Source of the DNA: Kaistella antarctica
GTDB lineage: Bacteria > Bacteroidota > Bacteroidia > Flavobacteriales > Weeksellaceae
NCBI RefSeq assembly: GCF_900109615.1
Contig: NZ_FOIX01000001.1
Span: 806,001-870,000, forward strand
DNA: 64,000 nucleotides
Direction: 5' to 3'
Every line of letters starts with the position of its first letter. Within the stretch, counting starts at the first letter, position 1. The position numbers and the translations under genes were made by a program. The notes beneath the pieces were generated by a model that ran no database searches, had not been told where the DNA came from, and saw only the letters and a list, made by a program, of their open reading frames with translations. Positions 18,815-26,835 of the stretch are shown piece after piece.

Positions 18815-19612
18815 TTACTTGCCTTTATATTCCGGTATTCTTTTTTCTAAAAATGCTGAAACTCCTTCCATGAAATCTTCGGATTCCGCAGCGGTTTGTT
18901 GCAATATTCCTTCTACATCCAATTGTTGGCTTAAAGTGTTGTCGTAAGATTCATTGAAGGCTTTCTTAGTTAAAGAAATGGCTTTCGTTGGTAAATTAGA
19001 AATTTGCGTCAGCACTTCCATTGCATTTTCCATGAAATTTTCATCTGGAAAAACATCTGCAATTAATCCGAGGTTTTTCGCTTCTGTAGCGGATAATTTT
19101 TTTCCCGTAAAAGCTAGATAATTCGCTTGTTGTCTGCCTAAAAGTTTTGGCAACCAATACGTTCCGCCAGTGTCAGGAATCAATCCGATATTAACAAACG
19201 CCTGAGAAAAATAAGAAGATTCAGTTGCTAAAGTAAAATCACAAATTAACGCTAACATTGCACCAGCGCCAACTGCAGGACCATTGACTAGAGAAATAAC
19301 TGGTTTTCTAGCATTTGCAATTTCTTTAACCAAAGGATTATAATAATCAATTACAATTCGCTGAATGACTCTTTCTTCATCAGGATCGCTGAAAGACATG
19401 GCATCTTTCAAATTCTGTCCAGAACAAAATGCTTTGCCACGACCTGAAATCGCCAGACAACGAACATTTTCATCCCGACTTCCATCATGAACAAAAGTCC
19501 GAAGTTCGGAAAGTGTCGTTTTATTTAAACTGTTAAAAGTTTTCTCGTCATTAATATAAGCGATGAGCAATTTCCCATCCAGGTGAGATTCTATTTGAAG
19601 TTGGGTGTACAT
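18815..19612 (-). CDS. paaG: enoyl-CoA hydratase/isomerase PaaG
   Basis: 265 residues of the crotonase fold. The oxyanion-hole segments are GKAFCSGQNL (about 59-68) and NGPAVGAGAML (110-120). The loop GLIPDTGGTYWLPKLLG with D147 is characteristic of PaaG. It isomerises ring-1,2-epoxyphenylacetyl-CoA to the seven-membered oxepin-CoA. It lies between the epoxidase genes and the GLPGLI gene in the operon. Confidence 0.9.
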   Translation of the reverse strand: MYTQLQIESHLDGKLLIAYINDEKTFNSLNKTTLSELRTFVHDGSRDENVRCLAISGRGKAFCSGQNLKDAMSFSDPDEERVIQRIVIDYYNPLVKEIANARKPVISLVNGPAVGAGAMLALICDFTLATESSYFSQAFVNIGLIPDTGGTYWLPKLLGRQQANYLAFTGKKLSATEAKNLGLIADVFPDENFMENAMEVLTQISNLPTKAISLTKKAFNESYDNTLSQQLDVEGILQQTAAESEDFMEGVSAFLEKRIPEYKGK

Positions 19613-19621
19613 ATTAATGCG

Positions 19622-19770
19622 TTGATTTGGTAATGTGTTGATGTGACTGAATTTTTCAGCTAATTAATCGGATTCTAACAAAGATAAAGTTTTAATTATA
19701 TTTAAAATAATGCTTTGAATAATGCTTTTCTAATCATCAAATTAGCATATTATCAAATCAACACATCGCC
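19622..19770. repeat. 8-nt degenerate tandem repeats (paaD-paaG spacer)
   Basis: Units TTGATTTG, GTAATGTG, TTGATGTG at 19622-19645 and, inverted, TAATCATC, AAATTAGC, ATATTATC, AAATCAAC, ACATCGCC at 19731-19770. The last unit overlaps the end of paaD. The stretch between is AT-rich and holds no gene. Confidence 0.65.
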
Positions 19771-20247
19771 TTAATGACATTTAAAATAATCAAATGGTTC
19801 CAGACAATCGTTGCATTGATAACTGGCTTTGCAAAGCGTAGACCCGAAACGGCTGATTTGTTTGGTGTTTTCAGACCCGCATCTTGGACATTTTTTTGGG
19901 ACATTTATATGGTCTTCGTGCGAACCTTTTTCTGGTGGCGTAATTCCGTAAACGCGAAGTTTTTCTCGGGCTTCATCGGTAATCCAATCGGTTGTCCAAA
20001 TAGGTGAGATCTTGGTGATTACTTTGGCGGTAATTCCTTTTTCTTTAAAGAGTTTAATAATGTCTTCTTCAATATTAAACATGGCCGGACAAGCCGAATA
20101 GGTGGGCGTGATAACGATTTCTATCTCATTATCGTAAACCGTTTTTGCTTCCCGAACAATGCCGAGTTCCACGATATTGATTACGGGAATTTCGGGATCA
20201 GGAATCTGGGAAAGAATTTCGAATAAGTCTTGTTCTATTTTAACCAC
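19771..20247 (-). CDS. paaD: phenylacetate degradation protein PaaD
   Basis: 158 residues. The N-terminal MIP18/FeS-assembly-like domain has DPEIPVINIVELGIV (17-31) and TYSACPAM with C53. The C-terminal zinc-ribbon part has Cys pairs in CPRCGS (C120, C123), LCKASYQCNDC (C139, C145, C148) and FKC (C157). PaaD is thought to mature the iron-sulfur cofactor of the PaaE reductase of the epoxidase. It is followed by paaG after 158 nt of repeat-rich spacer. Confidence 0.92.
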   Translation of the reverse strand: MVKIEQDLFEILSQIPDPEIPVINIVELGIVREAKTVYDNEIEIVITPTYSACPAMFNIEEDIIKLFKEKGITAKVITKISPIWTTDWITDEAREKLRVYGITPPEKGSHEDHINVPKKCPRCGSENTKQISRFGSTLCKASYQCNDCLEPFDYFKCH

Positions 20248-20351
20248 GGAATTTATATTTTATTTAACCACAAAAGTCACAAACGTTTTGTGATCATTAA
20301 AGTGAAAAGGATGCTCCTGAAAAGTTCACTAACTGAAAATCAATAATTTTG

Positions 20352-20400
20352 CAACTATCAACTATCAACTATCAACTATCAACTATCAACTATCAACTAG
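20352..20400. repeat. perfect 7-nt tandem repeat CAACTAT x7
   Basis: Seven contiguous heptads, six identical and the last CAACTAG, end 2 nt before the paaC stop codon (read on the plus strand). It is the cleanest short tandem repeat in the window and sits in the paaC-paaD spacer. Confidence 0.95.
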
Positions 20401-20402
20401 AT

Positions 20403-21152
20403 TTACCAAGCGCAATTAGGATAGGTCTTTTGCATAAACTGCAATTCACATAAAATGAAGCCGAAATATTCAGTGTGATAACCTGTTCTGGAACCTTTTT
20501 GCATAAAGTCGCTTTCTGGAATTTCTATTCCAAAATTTTGGAAATCTTCTGTAACCGTTTTAGTCCAAAGTTCATGAATTTCTTTTCCGTTTGGAACGAC
20601 TTCTAATTTTGCTAAATCTTCTTCACCAATGGTTTCTGCAAACATTCCGCCTGTATATTCCCAAAGATTTTCCACGGCGTTTTGTACGCGGGTTTTACTT
20701 TCTTCCGTTCCGCCCGCAAACATTTTAATCCAGGTTGAAGCGTGCGTGTAATGGTATTTTACTTCCTTCAAAGATTTTTCGGCAATGGCTGCAAGTTGCT
20801 CGTCGCTGCTTTTCATCAATTCTTCGTAAAGGATTTTCTGATATACCGAAAAGAAATAAACCTTTAGAATTGTCTGAGCATAATCACCGTTCGGAAGTTC
20901 TGCCAATTGACAATTCAAGTATTCTTTTTCCAAACGAAGAAATGCTAGATCGTCTTCCGTTTTTCCCAGATCCTGAATTTGAGCGGCGTATTTATAAAAA
21001 TTGTTCGATTGTCCGAGATAGTCTAAAGCAATATTTGTCAAAGCGATATCTTCTTCCAGATAAGGACCTTGTCCGCACAATTCGCCCAGTCGTTGACCCA
21101 AAATCAAAGTATCGTCGGCTAATTTTAAAGTATAATTAAAAAGTGGATTCAT
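20403..21152 (-). CDS. paaC: phenylacetyl-CoA 1,2-epoxidase subunit PaaC
   Basis: 249 residues. It has the ferritin-like helical fold of PaaC (ALTNIALDYLGQSNNFYKYAAQIQ, then LLKVYFFSVYQKILYEELMKS and VKYHYTHASTWIKMFAGGTEESKTRVQNAV). PaaC is the structural, non-catalytic partner that holds the catalytic PaaA in the PaaABC(E) epoxidase. The expected paaA is not in the window, so a functional epoxidase needs paaA elsewhere. Start at the ATG; the 7-nt repeat follows its stop. Confidence 0.93.
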   Translation of the reverse strand: MNPLFNYTLKLADDTLILGQRLGELCGQGPYLEEDIALTNIALDYLGQSNNFYKYAAQIQDLGKTEDDLAFLRLEKEYLNCQLAELPNGDYAQTILKVYFFSVYQKILYEELMKSSDEQLAAIAEKSLKEVKYHYTHASTWIKMFAGGTEESKTRVQNAVENLWEYTGGMFAETIGEEDLAKLEVVPNGKEIHELWTKTVTEDFQNFGIEIPESDFMQKGSRTGYHTEYFGFILCELQFMQKTYPNCAW

Positions 21153-21164
21153 CTAGTTTGTTTT

Positions 21165-21206
21165 AAGAGCCAAGTAAAAAGTTAAAAGAGTCAAGATAGT
21201 GAATAG
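21165..21206. repeat. heptad repeat of the AAGAGCC/AAGTAAA family (paaB-paaC spacer)
   Basis: Six consecutive 7-nt units: AAGAGCC, AAGTAAA, AAGTTAA, AAGAGTC, AAGATAG, TGAATAG. The first two units recur after ruvB and after the second TPM gene. Confidence 0.65.
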
Positions 21207-21266
21207 TCAATTTTAAAAATGAATAGTGAATTTTCTAAATTATGATCACCAGTCACTAAAGCAAGA

Positions 21267-21305
21267 GTCTATCATCTATTAGTCTATTATCTATCCGTCT
21301 ATTTT
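21267..21305. repeat. 7/8-nt alternating repeat abutting the paaB stop
   Basis: Minus-strand units alternate ATAGACx and ATAGATx with 8,7,8,7-nt spacing, beginning directly at the paaB stop codon. It is the fourth repeat class in this operon. Confidence 0.55.
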
Positions 21306-21585
21306 ACATGTTTTTCACATCATTCGGGATTTCGTAAAAAGTCGGGTGGCGATAGAGTTTATCATCTGCCGGATCGAAAAAGGCTTCTTTATCAATTCCT
21401 TCAGAAGTTACTAAATATTTACTTGGAACGACCCAAATCGAAGTTCCTTCCATCCTTCTGGTATAAACGTCACGCGCGCTTTGTAACGCCATTTCCGCTG
21501 TAGCCGCTTGCACGGTTCCTGCGTGTTTATGGGAAAGTCCTGGTTTTGTCTGAATAAAAACTTCCCACATATCTAAGTTGCTCAT
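21304..21585 (-). CDS. paaB: phenylacetyl-CoA epoxidase subunit PaaB
   Basis: 93 residues, full length for PaaB. The segment WEVFIQTKPGLSHKHAGTVQAATAEMALQSARDVYTRR is the family signature. PaaB links PaaAC dimers into the larger epoxidase complex. It is the first paa gene here; a TATCTTTA box (one mismatch to TAnnTTTG) lies at 21605-21612 on the minus strand, so this is an operon head and no paaA precedes it. Confidence 0.93.
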   Translation of the reverse strand: MSNLDMWEVFIQTKPGLSHKHAGTVQAATAEMALQSARDVYTRRMEGTSIWVVPSKYLVTSEGIDKEAFFDPADDKLYRHPTFYEIPNDVKNM

Positions 21586-21604
21586 TGCTGTAAATTTTAT
21601 GGTT

Positions 21605-21612
21605 TAAAGATA
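21605..21612 (-). promoter_or_regulatory. probable -7 element of the paa operon
   Basis: Minus-strand TATCTTTA differs from TAnnTTTG only in the last base and lies 19 nt upstream of the paaB ATG. It suggests the operon starts at paaB. Confidence 0.4.
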
Positions 21613-21657
21613 AAGATTTTTGACTTCATTTAAAATTTAATATTCATTTACCAATTT

Positions 21658-22146
21658 TTATTCAGGAAAATAGGCTTTTGTAACAAGAAGCGCTATTTTT
21701 TCTTCTGGAGTAAATTCAATATTTAAAATTGCTTTTGGATCATTTTTCAAAACAGTTAATAAATAATTCTTTGCATTTGCACCAGTAATAGGTTCTGATT
21801 CGGTCACGTAAAAACTGTACTGAGTAGAATCGGATAATTTAATTGCTACCTTATTTTTAGAGATGCACGACACTTCTTCCTCTTCAATCTCGTGACCCTC
21901 TTCATTAACGATGTACATCCTGATTGCTTCCGCGCAATTTCCTTCTATATATTCTTGACCATTTTGTTTCCTAATCACGAAATTTTTTACTAAAACCATT
22001 TTTGTTTCATTAAGAGCGATGCCAGTTTTGAAGTCATCAACACACCCACAATCTTTTTGAAAAAAAGTCGGCTGCTTGCTCTCAGATTTTTTATCCGGAT
22101 TACTGCAGCCTAAAACGACCGAAAAAATGAGTAAATATATTTTCAT
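21658..22146 (-). CDS. hypothetical lipoprotein
   Basis: 162 residues from the ATG at 22146, which shares a base with the hutI stop (TGATG). A GTG one codon earlier is open too, but the ATG is favoured. The lipobox VLGC (Cys14) is followed by a Cys-rich start (KDCGCVDDF) and a beta-rich domain ending SDSTQYSFYVTESEPITGANAKNYL. I do not recognise the family. Co-translation with hutI is likely but gives no clear functional link. Confidence 0.7.
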   Translation of the reverse strand: MKIYLLIFSVVLGCSNPDKKSESKQPTFFQKDCGCVDDFKTGIALNETKMVLVKNFVIRKQNGQEYIEGNCAEAIRMYIVNEEGHEIEEEEVSCISKNKVAIKLSDSTQYSFYVTESEPITGANAKNYLLTVLKNDPKAILNIEFTPEEKIALLVTKAYFPE

Positions 22147-23372
22147 CACGCTGTTTTTTCTCCGTCAATATAAACCGCTTCTGCTTTAAGACTACCCTGA
22201 TGGTAAAGCACGTTTTGGAAATTATCAGTTTTAAAGGTGACGAAATCTGCTTTCTTTCCTTTGTCTAAAGTTCCACGATCTTCTAAACTCAAAGCAAATG
22301 CGGAGCGGAACGTAATTCCTGCTAGAACTTCAGCCGTTGATAATTTTTCGAAAGTCGCTAAAATACTAGCTTGTGCAATCAAATTTCCCATCGGTGCAGA
22401 ACCTGGATTCCAATCGGAGGCGATGGCTAAAATTCCACCAGCGTCTAGAATTTTTCGGGCAGGCGTAAATTTTTCGCCCAAACCTAAACTTGCTCCTGGA
22501 AGCGCAGTGGCAACCGTTTCTGATTGTGCTAGAAATTCGATGTCTTCATCAATGGTTGCTTCTAAATGATCGGCTGATTTTGCTCCAACTTCAACTGCGA
22601 TTCTGGAACTTCCAGATGTAAATTGATCAGCGTGAACCGTTATTTCAAAACCTAATTCTTTGGCTTTTAATAAAAATTCTTTGCTTTCTTCAGGTAAAAA
22701 TGCCGATTTTTCAATAAAGATATCAACTCTTTTTGCGAGATTTTCTTCCTTTACTTTGGGTAAAATTTCATCTAAAATAAATTGTAAATACTCCTGCGAA
22801 CTTCCTTCGAAATCTCTTGGTTTCAAATGGGCGGCAAGACAAGTCGGAACTAAAGTGGCTTTGGTAAAAGTCTGTGCTTTTTTAATCACACGCAACATTT
22901 TTAATTCATTTTCTGCATCTAAACCGTAACCTGATTTTATTTCAATGGTAGTTATTCCTAATGAAATCAGGAAGTTGATTCTTTCTAAAGTCGTTTTTAA
23001 TAATTCTTCTTCATTTGCTGATCTCGTATGTTGCACGGAACTCCAAATTCCACCACCAGTTTCTGCGATTTCTAAATAGGTTTTTCCCGCATTTCGCATG
23101 GCAAAATCGTTAGCGCGATTTCCACCAAAACAAATATGCGTGTGAGAATCTACAAAAGCCGGCAAACAAATCTGCACTCCTTCAATTTTTTCGATTTCAA
23201 CATTAGGGAATTGTTCTTTTAAATTTTGAAAAGAATCTACTTTTTCGATTTTGCCCTCTTTAATTAAAAGTCCCCCATCAGTCATGATTTCGAGTTGATC
23301 ATCTGAAAGTTTTCCACGCAAAGGAAGGTTGCGAAGCGTTACAATTTGTTTGAAAGGACCAATTAATTTCAT
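22146..23372 (-). CDS. hutI: imidazolonepropionase
   Basis: 408 residues of the amidohydrolase fold. The metal site begins with DSHTHICFGG (H77, H79), with a conserved HADQFTSG near residue 240 and DWNPGSAPMGN near 320. HutI hydrolyses 4-imidazolone-5-propanoate to N-formiminoglutamate in histidine breakdown. No other hut gene is in the window. A -7 element is at 23395-23402; its stop is fused to the start of the next lipoprotein gene. Confidence 0.95.
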   Translation of the reverse strand: MKLIGPFKQIVTLRNLPLRGKLSDDQLEIMTDGGLLIKEGKIEKVDSFQNLKEQFPNVEIEKIEGVQICLPAFVDSHTHICFGGNRANDFAMRNAGKTYLEIAETGGGIWSSVQHTRSANEEELLKTTLERINFLISLGITTIEIKSGYGLDAENELKMLRVIKKAQTFTKATLVPTCLAAHLKPRDFEGSSQEYLQFILDEILPKVKEENLAKRVDIFIEKSAFLPEESKEFLLKAKELGFEITVHADQFTSGSSRIAVEVGAKSADHLEATIDEDIEFLAQSETVATALPGASLGLGEKFTPARKILDAGGILAIASDWNPGSAPMGNLIAQASILATFEKLSTAEVLAGITFRSAFALSLEDRGTLDKGKKADFVTFKTDNFQNVLYHQGSLKAEAVYIDGEKTA

Positions 23373-23394
23373 GAAGTTGATTTTTAAATATTTT

Positions 23395-23402
23395 CAAAAT
23401 TA
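23395..23402 (-). promoter_or_regulatory. -7 promoter element of hutI
   Basis: Minus-strand TAATTTTG matches TAnnTTTG, 22 nt upstream of the hutI ATG. Confidence 0.5.
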
Positions 23403-23449
23403 AAATAGGAAAACTTTAGGACATGACGAAAAATTATATTAAAATTTTT

Positions 23450-23597
23450 CAACCACAAAAGTAACAAAAGAGGATAAAATAAAAATAATTGATTCAAGTT
23501 CAAATAAAAGGAATGTTTTGCATCAACCTATTTTTATCTTTAAAACTGAATCATTTAATCTTCAAGGGACTAGAAGCTTTTGTGCCTTTTGTGGTTG
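23450..23597. repeat. imperfect inverted repeat in the hutI-MFS gap
   Basis: Left arm 23450-23470 and right arm 23577-23597 match as an inverted repeat at 19 of 21 positions (the ACCACAAAAG(T/G)xACAAAAG family). The 106-nt interior holds no credible gene. A third partial copy is near 20264-20282, upstream of paaD. It is the only notable structure in the 285-nt gap. Confidence 0.55.
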
Positions 23598-23657
23598 ATT
23601 ATTCTAGATATACTAAGATAAAGACTTTAACAACTAAACAAATTTATTTTAAAATTT

Positions 23658-24803
23658 CTAATTGGTCTTTTTTAAATGATCGAAAACCATTTTGGAAAGC
23701 GGAATAAACATTAAGCCGGCAACGATGAACGTAATGAAAGCTCGCTGCAATCCAAATGCACTTGCAAGATAGCCAATCAGCGGCGGCCCTAAAAACATAC
23801 CGACCGTAGAGTAGGTGCTGATGATGGAAATGACAATAGGAATAGAATATTTTTTAGCCCTACCTGCGAGGATCAAAGTCATGGGGAAAAGACCAGAAAC
23901 GCCAAAGCCTATGAAGCAAAACCCTATAAGAACTGGGACAAGAGTTGGGAATAGCGTAACTGTAAGAACTCCCGATACGATCAGAATCGAACTTACGATG
24001 TACAGTTTTTGCATTCCAAATCGACCCATTAAATTATCGATGGTCAATCTGGAAATTGTCATACAAACCATGAAGAGGAGATAACCGTAGGTGAAAACTT
24101 CTTGATTGACAACTTCTTTTAAATAAACCCCGTTCCAGTCATACATTCCGCCCTCGCAAATTGCGGCGAAAAAAACCATAAACCCTAGTAGGGAAATATA
24201 TCTGCTGGGTTTTTGAAATTTGAAGGGATTGCTTGATTTGGCCTTATCATTTTTAATGAGCAAAGGAAACATGAAAATGATTAGTAGGATACCAAACAAC
24301 ATGACCATCAAAAAATGCCAGAAAATAGAGATTCCATAATTGAGCATAATCGTCGAAAAAAGGACTCCTGCAATACCGCCGATACTCCAAATACCGTGAA
24401 ATTTCCCCACGATTTTTTTTTCGAATTTTTCTTGTAGAGAGAGTGATTGCGTATTAATGGCAACATTAATAATTCGGAGAGATAAGGCAAACAAAAAAAG
24501 GGAGACGATCAATCCAACCAGCGAAAAGCCCCAACCTAGGGAAAATAGCGATAACAGAAAGAGGACACTTCCTAATTGCAGCGGAATCCTGCTGTTATAT
24601 TTTGCGACCATCCAGCCTGAAAGAGGAATTCCGATAATGGCGCTTGCCGGCATGATCATTAATAAATTTCCTAATTCTCCTTCTGTAAGAGTAAAAATAG
24701 ATTTGAGGGTTGGTATTCTAGAAGCGAACGTAGAAAAACAAATTCCAGATAAAAAGAAATAAGCAGATAATGCAAATCTTTGCTTTTGAGGTATTGAAAA
24801 CAT
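23658..24803 (-). CDS. MFS transporter, YbjJ-like
   Basis: 381 residues with about twelve hydrophobic helices. The N-terminal motif FSTFASRIPTLKSIFTLTEGELGNLLMIMPASAIIGIPLSGWMVAKYNSR fits the YbjJ-type branch of the major facilitator superfamily, whose members have FASRIP and a short loop-2/3 motif. The substrate cannot be read from the sequence. Monocistronic, with a -7 element at 24811-24818. Confidence 0.8.
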   Translation of the reverse strand: MFSIPQKQRFALSAYFFLSGICFSTFASRIPTLKSIFTLTEGELGNLLMIMPASAIIGIPLSGWMVAKYNSRIPLQLGSVLFLLSLFSLGWGFSLVGLIVSLFLFALSLRIINVAINTQSLSLQEKFEKKIVGKFHGIWSIGGIAGVLFSTIMLNYGISIFWHFLMVMLFGILLIIFMFPLLIKNDKAKSSNPFKFQKPSRYISLLGFMVFFAAICEGGMYDWNGVYLKEVVNQEVFTYGYLLFMVCMTISRLTIDNLMGRFGMQKLYIVSSILIVSGVLTVTLFPTLVPVLIGFCFIGFGVSGLFPMTLILAGRAKKYSIPIVISIISTYSTVGMFLGPPLIGYLASAFGLQRAFITFIVAGLMFIPLSKMVFDHLKKTN

Positions 24804-24810
24804 AATCGCG

Positions 24811-24818
24811 CAAAACTA
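24811..24818 (-). promoter_or_regulatory. -7 promoter element of the MFS gene
   Basis: Minus-strand TAGTTTTG ends 7 nt before the ATG at 24803, so the 5' leader would be very short or absent. Confidence 0.5.
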
Positions 24819-24894
24819 CGAAATTAGAGCTCTAATCGCGAGTGTTTTCGGCATTAATTGAAGATAGAATGAATTGCTTTTATTATAGAAATCT

Positions 24895-25560
24895 TTATCT
24901 GAATCGATAAGAAATCCCGGTACTTAAATAATATTCCTCGGAAATATTTTGCGGATTACTGCCGACAGAAACATCCAATTGGAGCCGTGGGGCCGCGAGG
25001 TAAGTGAGGCCAAAATCAACACCATGTTCGGGTGAAAGATTCGAATTGAAGTAGCCGTAATGATCTGTGAATATCCCCAGTCGGTCGGTAAAACTGTAAT
25101 CTAAACCAAAAGATAGGAAATAGAAATCTTGTAAGTTTTCTTTTACGTAGCCGATTCCAGCAGAACTTCCGAAATTTTCGGTCAGTTGTTTATCCGAAGC
25201 CAAGATGAAAGAATAATCCTCAAACTTAAAATCTGAATCTGCAATTAGAGTTAGTGAAGGCGCATAGTCTTCTCCTTTTAAAAAATTATATTTTGAAGAA
25301 AAGCCGTAAGTGCTTTCAGACGAATCGCTTAAGTTTTGAATGGTTTGCAAACGAACTTCCCATCTTTCAGTCAATCCGAAACGAAGAAGATGATCTGAGG
25401 TGAAGCCTTTTTCATTTCGGTTGTAAATGATTCCACTTTCTAACTGAATTGTTTTTGCAAAAATGATGGTACTGGCAGTTCCCTCTCCAGGTCGATCCGT
25501 TTCCATTTGGGCAAAATGAAGAATGGGTAAAAAGGTCAATAAAAGGAGAATGATTTTCAT
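24895..25560 (-). CDS. outer-membrane MetA-pathway-type transporter protein
   Basis: 221 residues. After a Sec signal (1-17) the mature start METDRPGEGTASTII is the hallmark of the Putative MetA-pathway of phenol degradation family (often called transporter). Amphipathic beta strands follow to the C-terminal YRFR, with aromatic ends typical of an outer-membrane barrel. The role is uncertain; the phenol name comes from a distant homologue. It may serve export or import of small hydrophobic compounds. Confidence 0.72.
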   Translation of the reverse strand: MKIILLLLTFLPILHFAQMETDRPGEGTASTIIFAKTIQLESGIIYNRNEKGFTSDHLLRFGLTERWEVRLQTIQNLSDSSESTYGFSSKYNFLKGEDYAPSLTLIADSDFKFEDYSFILASDKQLTENFGSSAGIGYVKENLQDFYFLSFGLDYSFTDRLGIFTDHYGYFNSNLSPEHGVDFGLTYLAAPRLQLDVSVGSNPQNISEEYYLSTGISYRFR

Positions 25561-25638
25561 AGCAAGTAAATGTAAAATCTTTTTCGTTATTAAAAAATTA
25601 TTTGGTCGCGACTTTCAGACCTTTTGTTGTAAATATAT

Positions 25639-25646
25639 TATCTTTG
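25639..25646 (+). promoter_or_regulatory. -7 promoter element of ruvB
   Basis: TATCTTTG, a perfect match to TAnnTTTG, 19 nt before the ATG at 25666. Confidence 0.6.
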
Positions 25647-25665
25647 AAAGATTTCAAATATTACA

Positions 25666-26688
25666 ATGTCAGATTTCCTACACCCCGATAAAGAGAATTT
25701 TTCCGAAGATGAATTAATGAACGAGGAGAAAATCCGTCCGCAGAGTTTTCAGGATTTTGCTGGGCAGAGAAAGACTTTGGATAATTTAGAGGTGTTTGTA
25801 GCCGCGGCAAAAAACCGTAATGGCGCCTTAGATCACGTGCTTTTACACGGTCCACCAGGTTTAGGGAAAACTACTTTGGCTCATATTATCGCTAATGAAT
25901 TAGGAGTTGGCTGTAAAATAACTTCAGGTCCAGTTTTGGATAAACCCGGAAGTTTAGCAGGTTTGCTAACGAACTTAGAAGAAAATGATGTTTTATTTAT
26001 CGATGAAATTCACCGACTATCGCCGATTGTAGAAGAGTATTTGTATTCGGCGATGGAAGATTATAAAATCGACATCATGCTGGAAAGTGGTCCGAACGCG
26101 AGAAGCGTTCAGATTGGTTTAAATCCGTTTACCTTAGTTGGTGCAACTACCAGAAGTGGAATGTTGACCAAACCGATGCTGGCTAGATTCGGTATTCAGT
26201 CGCGATTAGAATATTATACGATCGAACTTTTATCAATGATTATTGAAAGAAGTGCGCGAGTTCTGGATGTTAAAATCTATGAAGATGCTGCGTTAGAAAT
26301 TGCGCGTAGAAGTCGTGGAACACCCAGAATTGCAAATGCATTGTTGAGACGAGTTCGTGATTTTGCAGAGATCAAAGGAAATGGCGAAATTGAAATTAAT
26401 ATTACCAAGTTTGCGTTGAACTCCTTAAATGTTGATGAATTCGGATTGGATGATATGGACAATCGAATTATGCGCGTGATGATCGAAAATTTCCGTGGAA
26501 AACCAGTTGGAATATCTGCCTTGGCAACTTCGATTGGAGAAAATCCGGAAACTTTGGAAGAGGTTTATGAACCGTTTCTGATACAGGAAGGTTTTATTAT
26601 TCGAACTCCGAGAGGAAGAGAAGTGACCGAGAAAGCGTACAAACATTTGCAGATTGCGATGCCACGCAGACCTGATGAACTTTTTTAA
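25666..26688 (+). CDS. ruvB: Holliday junction branch migration helicase RuvB
   Basis: 340 residues. Walker [10 protein letters not shown] (62-70), Walker B/DExH-type FIDEIH (111-116), sensor ATTRSGML (about 164-171) and a C-terminal winged helix are in order. RuvB hexamers drive RuvA-bound Holliday junctions. The gene is far from ruvC. The stop codon runs directly into an AAGAGCC/AAGTAAA repeat. Confidence 0.97.
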   Translation: MSDFLHPDKENFSEDELMNEEKIRPQSFQDFAGQRKTLDNLEVFVAAAKNRNGALDHVLLHGPPGLGKTTLAHIIANELGVGCKITSGPVLDKPGSLAGLLTNLEENDVLFIDEIHRLSPIVEEYLYSAMEDYKIDIMLESGPNARSVQIGLNPFTLVGATTRSGMLTKPMLARFGIQSRLEYYTIELLSMIIERSARVLDVKIYEDAALEIARRSRGTPRIANALLRRVRDFAEIKGNGEIEINITKFALNSLNVDEFGLDDMDNRIMRVMIENFRGKPVGISALATSIGENPETLEEVYEPFLIQEGFIIRTPRGREVTEKAYKHLQIAMPRRPDELF

Positions 26689-26715
26689 AGAGCCAAGTAA
26701 AAAGAGCCAAGTAAA
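26688..26715. repeat. heptad repeat AAGAGCC-AAGTAAA x2 at the ruvB stop
   Basis: Four contiguous heptads in two identical 14-nt pairs, beginning with the last base of the ruvB stop codon. Confidence 0.85.
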
Positions 26716-26754
26716 AAGATTATTTTTAACGCAATGAGCGCAAAGAAAATTTAA

Positions 26755-26762
26755 TATATTTG
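26755..26762 (+). promoter_or_regulatory. -7 promoter element before the GxxExxY gene
   Basis: TATATTTG matches TAnnTTTG. It lies just upstream of the left inverted repeat, so transcription would run through that repeat into the gene. Confidence 0.45.
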
Positions 26763-26773
26763 TGTTTATTCGG

Positions 26774-26799
26774 TCGCAAAGGCGTTTCACTCAGCGAAG
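26774..26799 (+). repeat. left arm of 26-bp perfect inverted repeat
   Basis: Its exact reverse complement is at 27224-27249, on the other side of the GxxExxY gene. A related solo copy (22 of 25 bases) is at 51389-51413. Confidence 0.9.
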
Positions 26800-26835
26800 T
26801 TGCGAGTCACTATTTTAATGCTACATGATTGAAAT

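Noticed and set aside
23489-23707. 72-codon open frame in the hutI-MFS gap
   Set aside because: It runs through the arms of the inverted repeat and into the MFS gene on the other strand, with no conserved motif.
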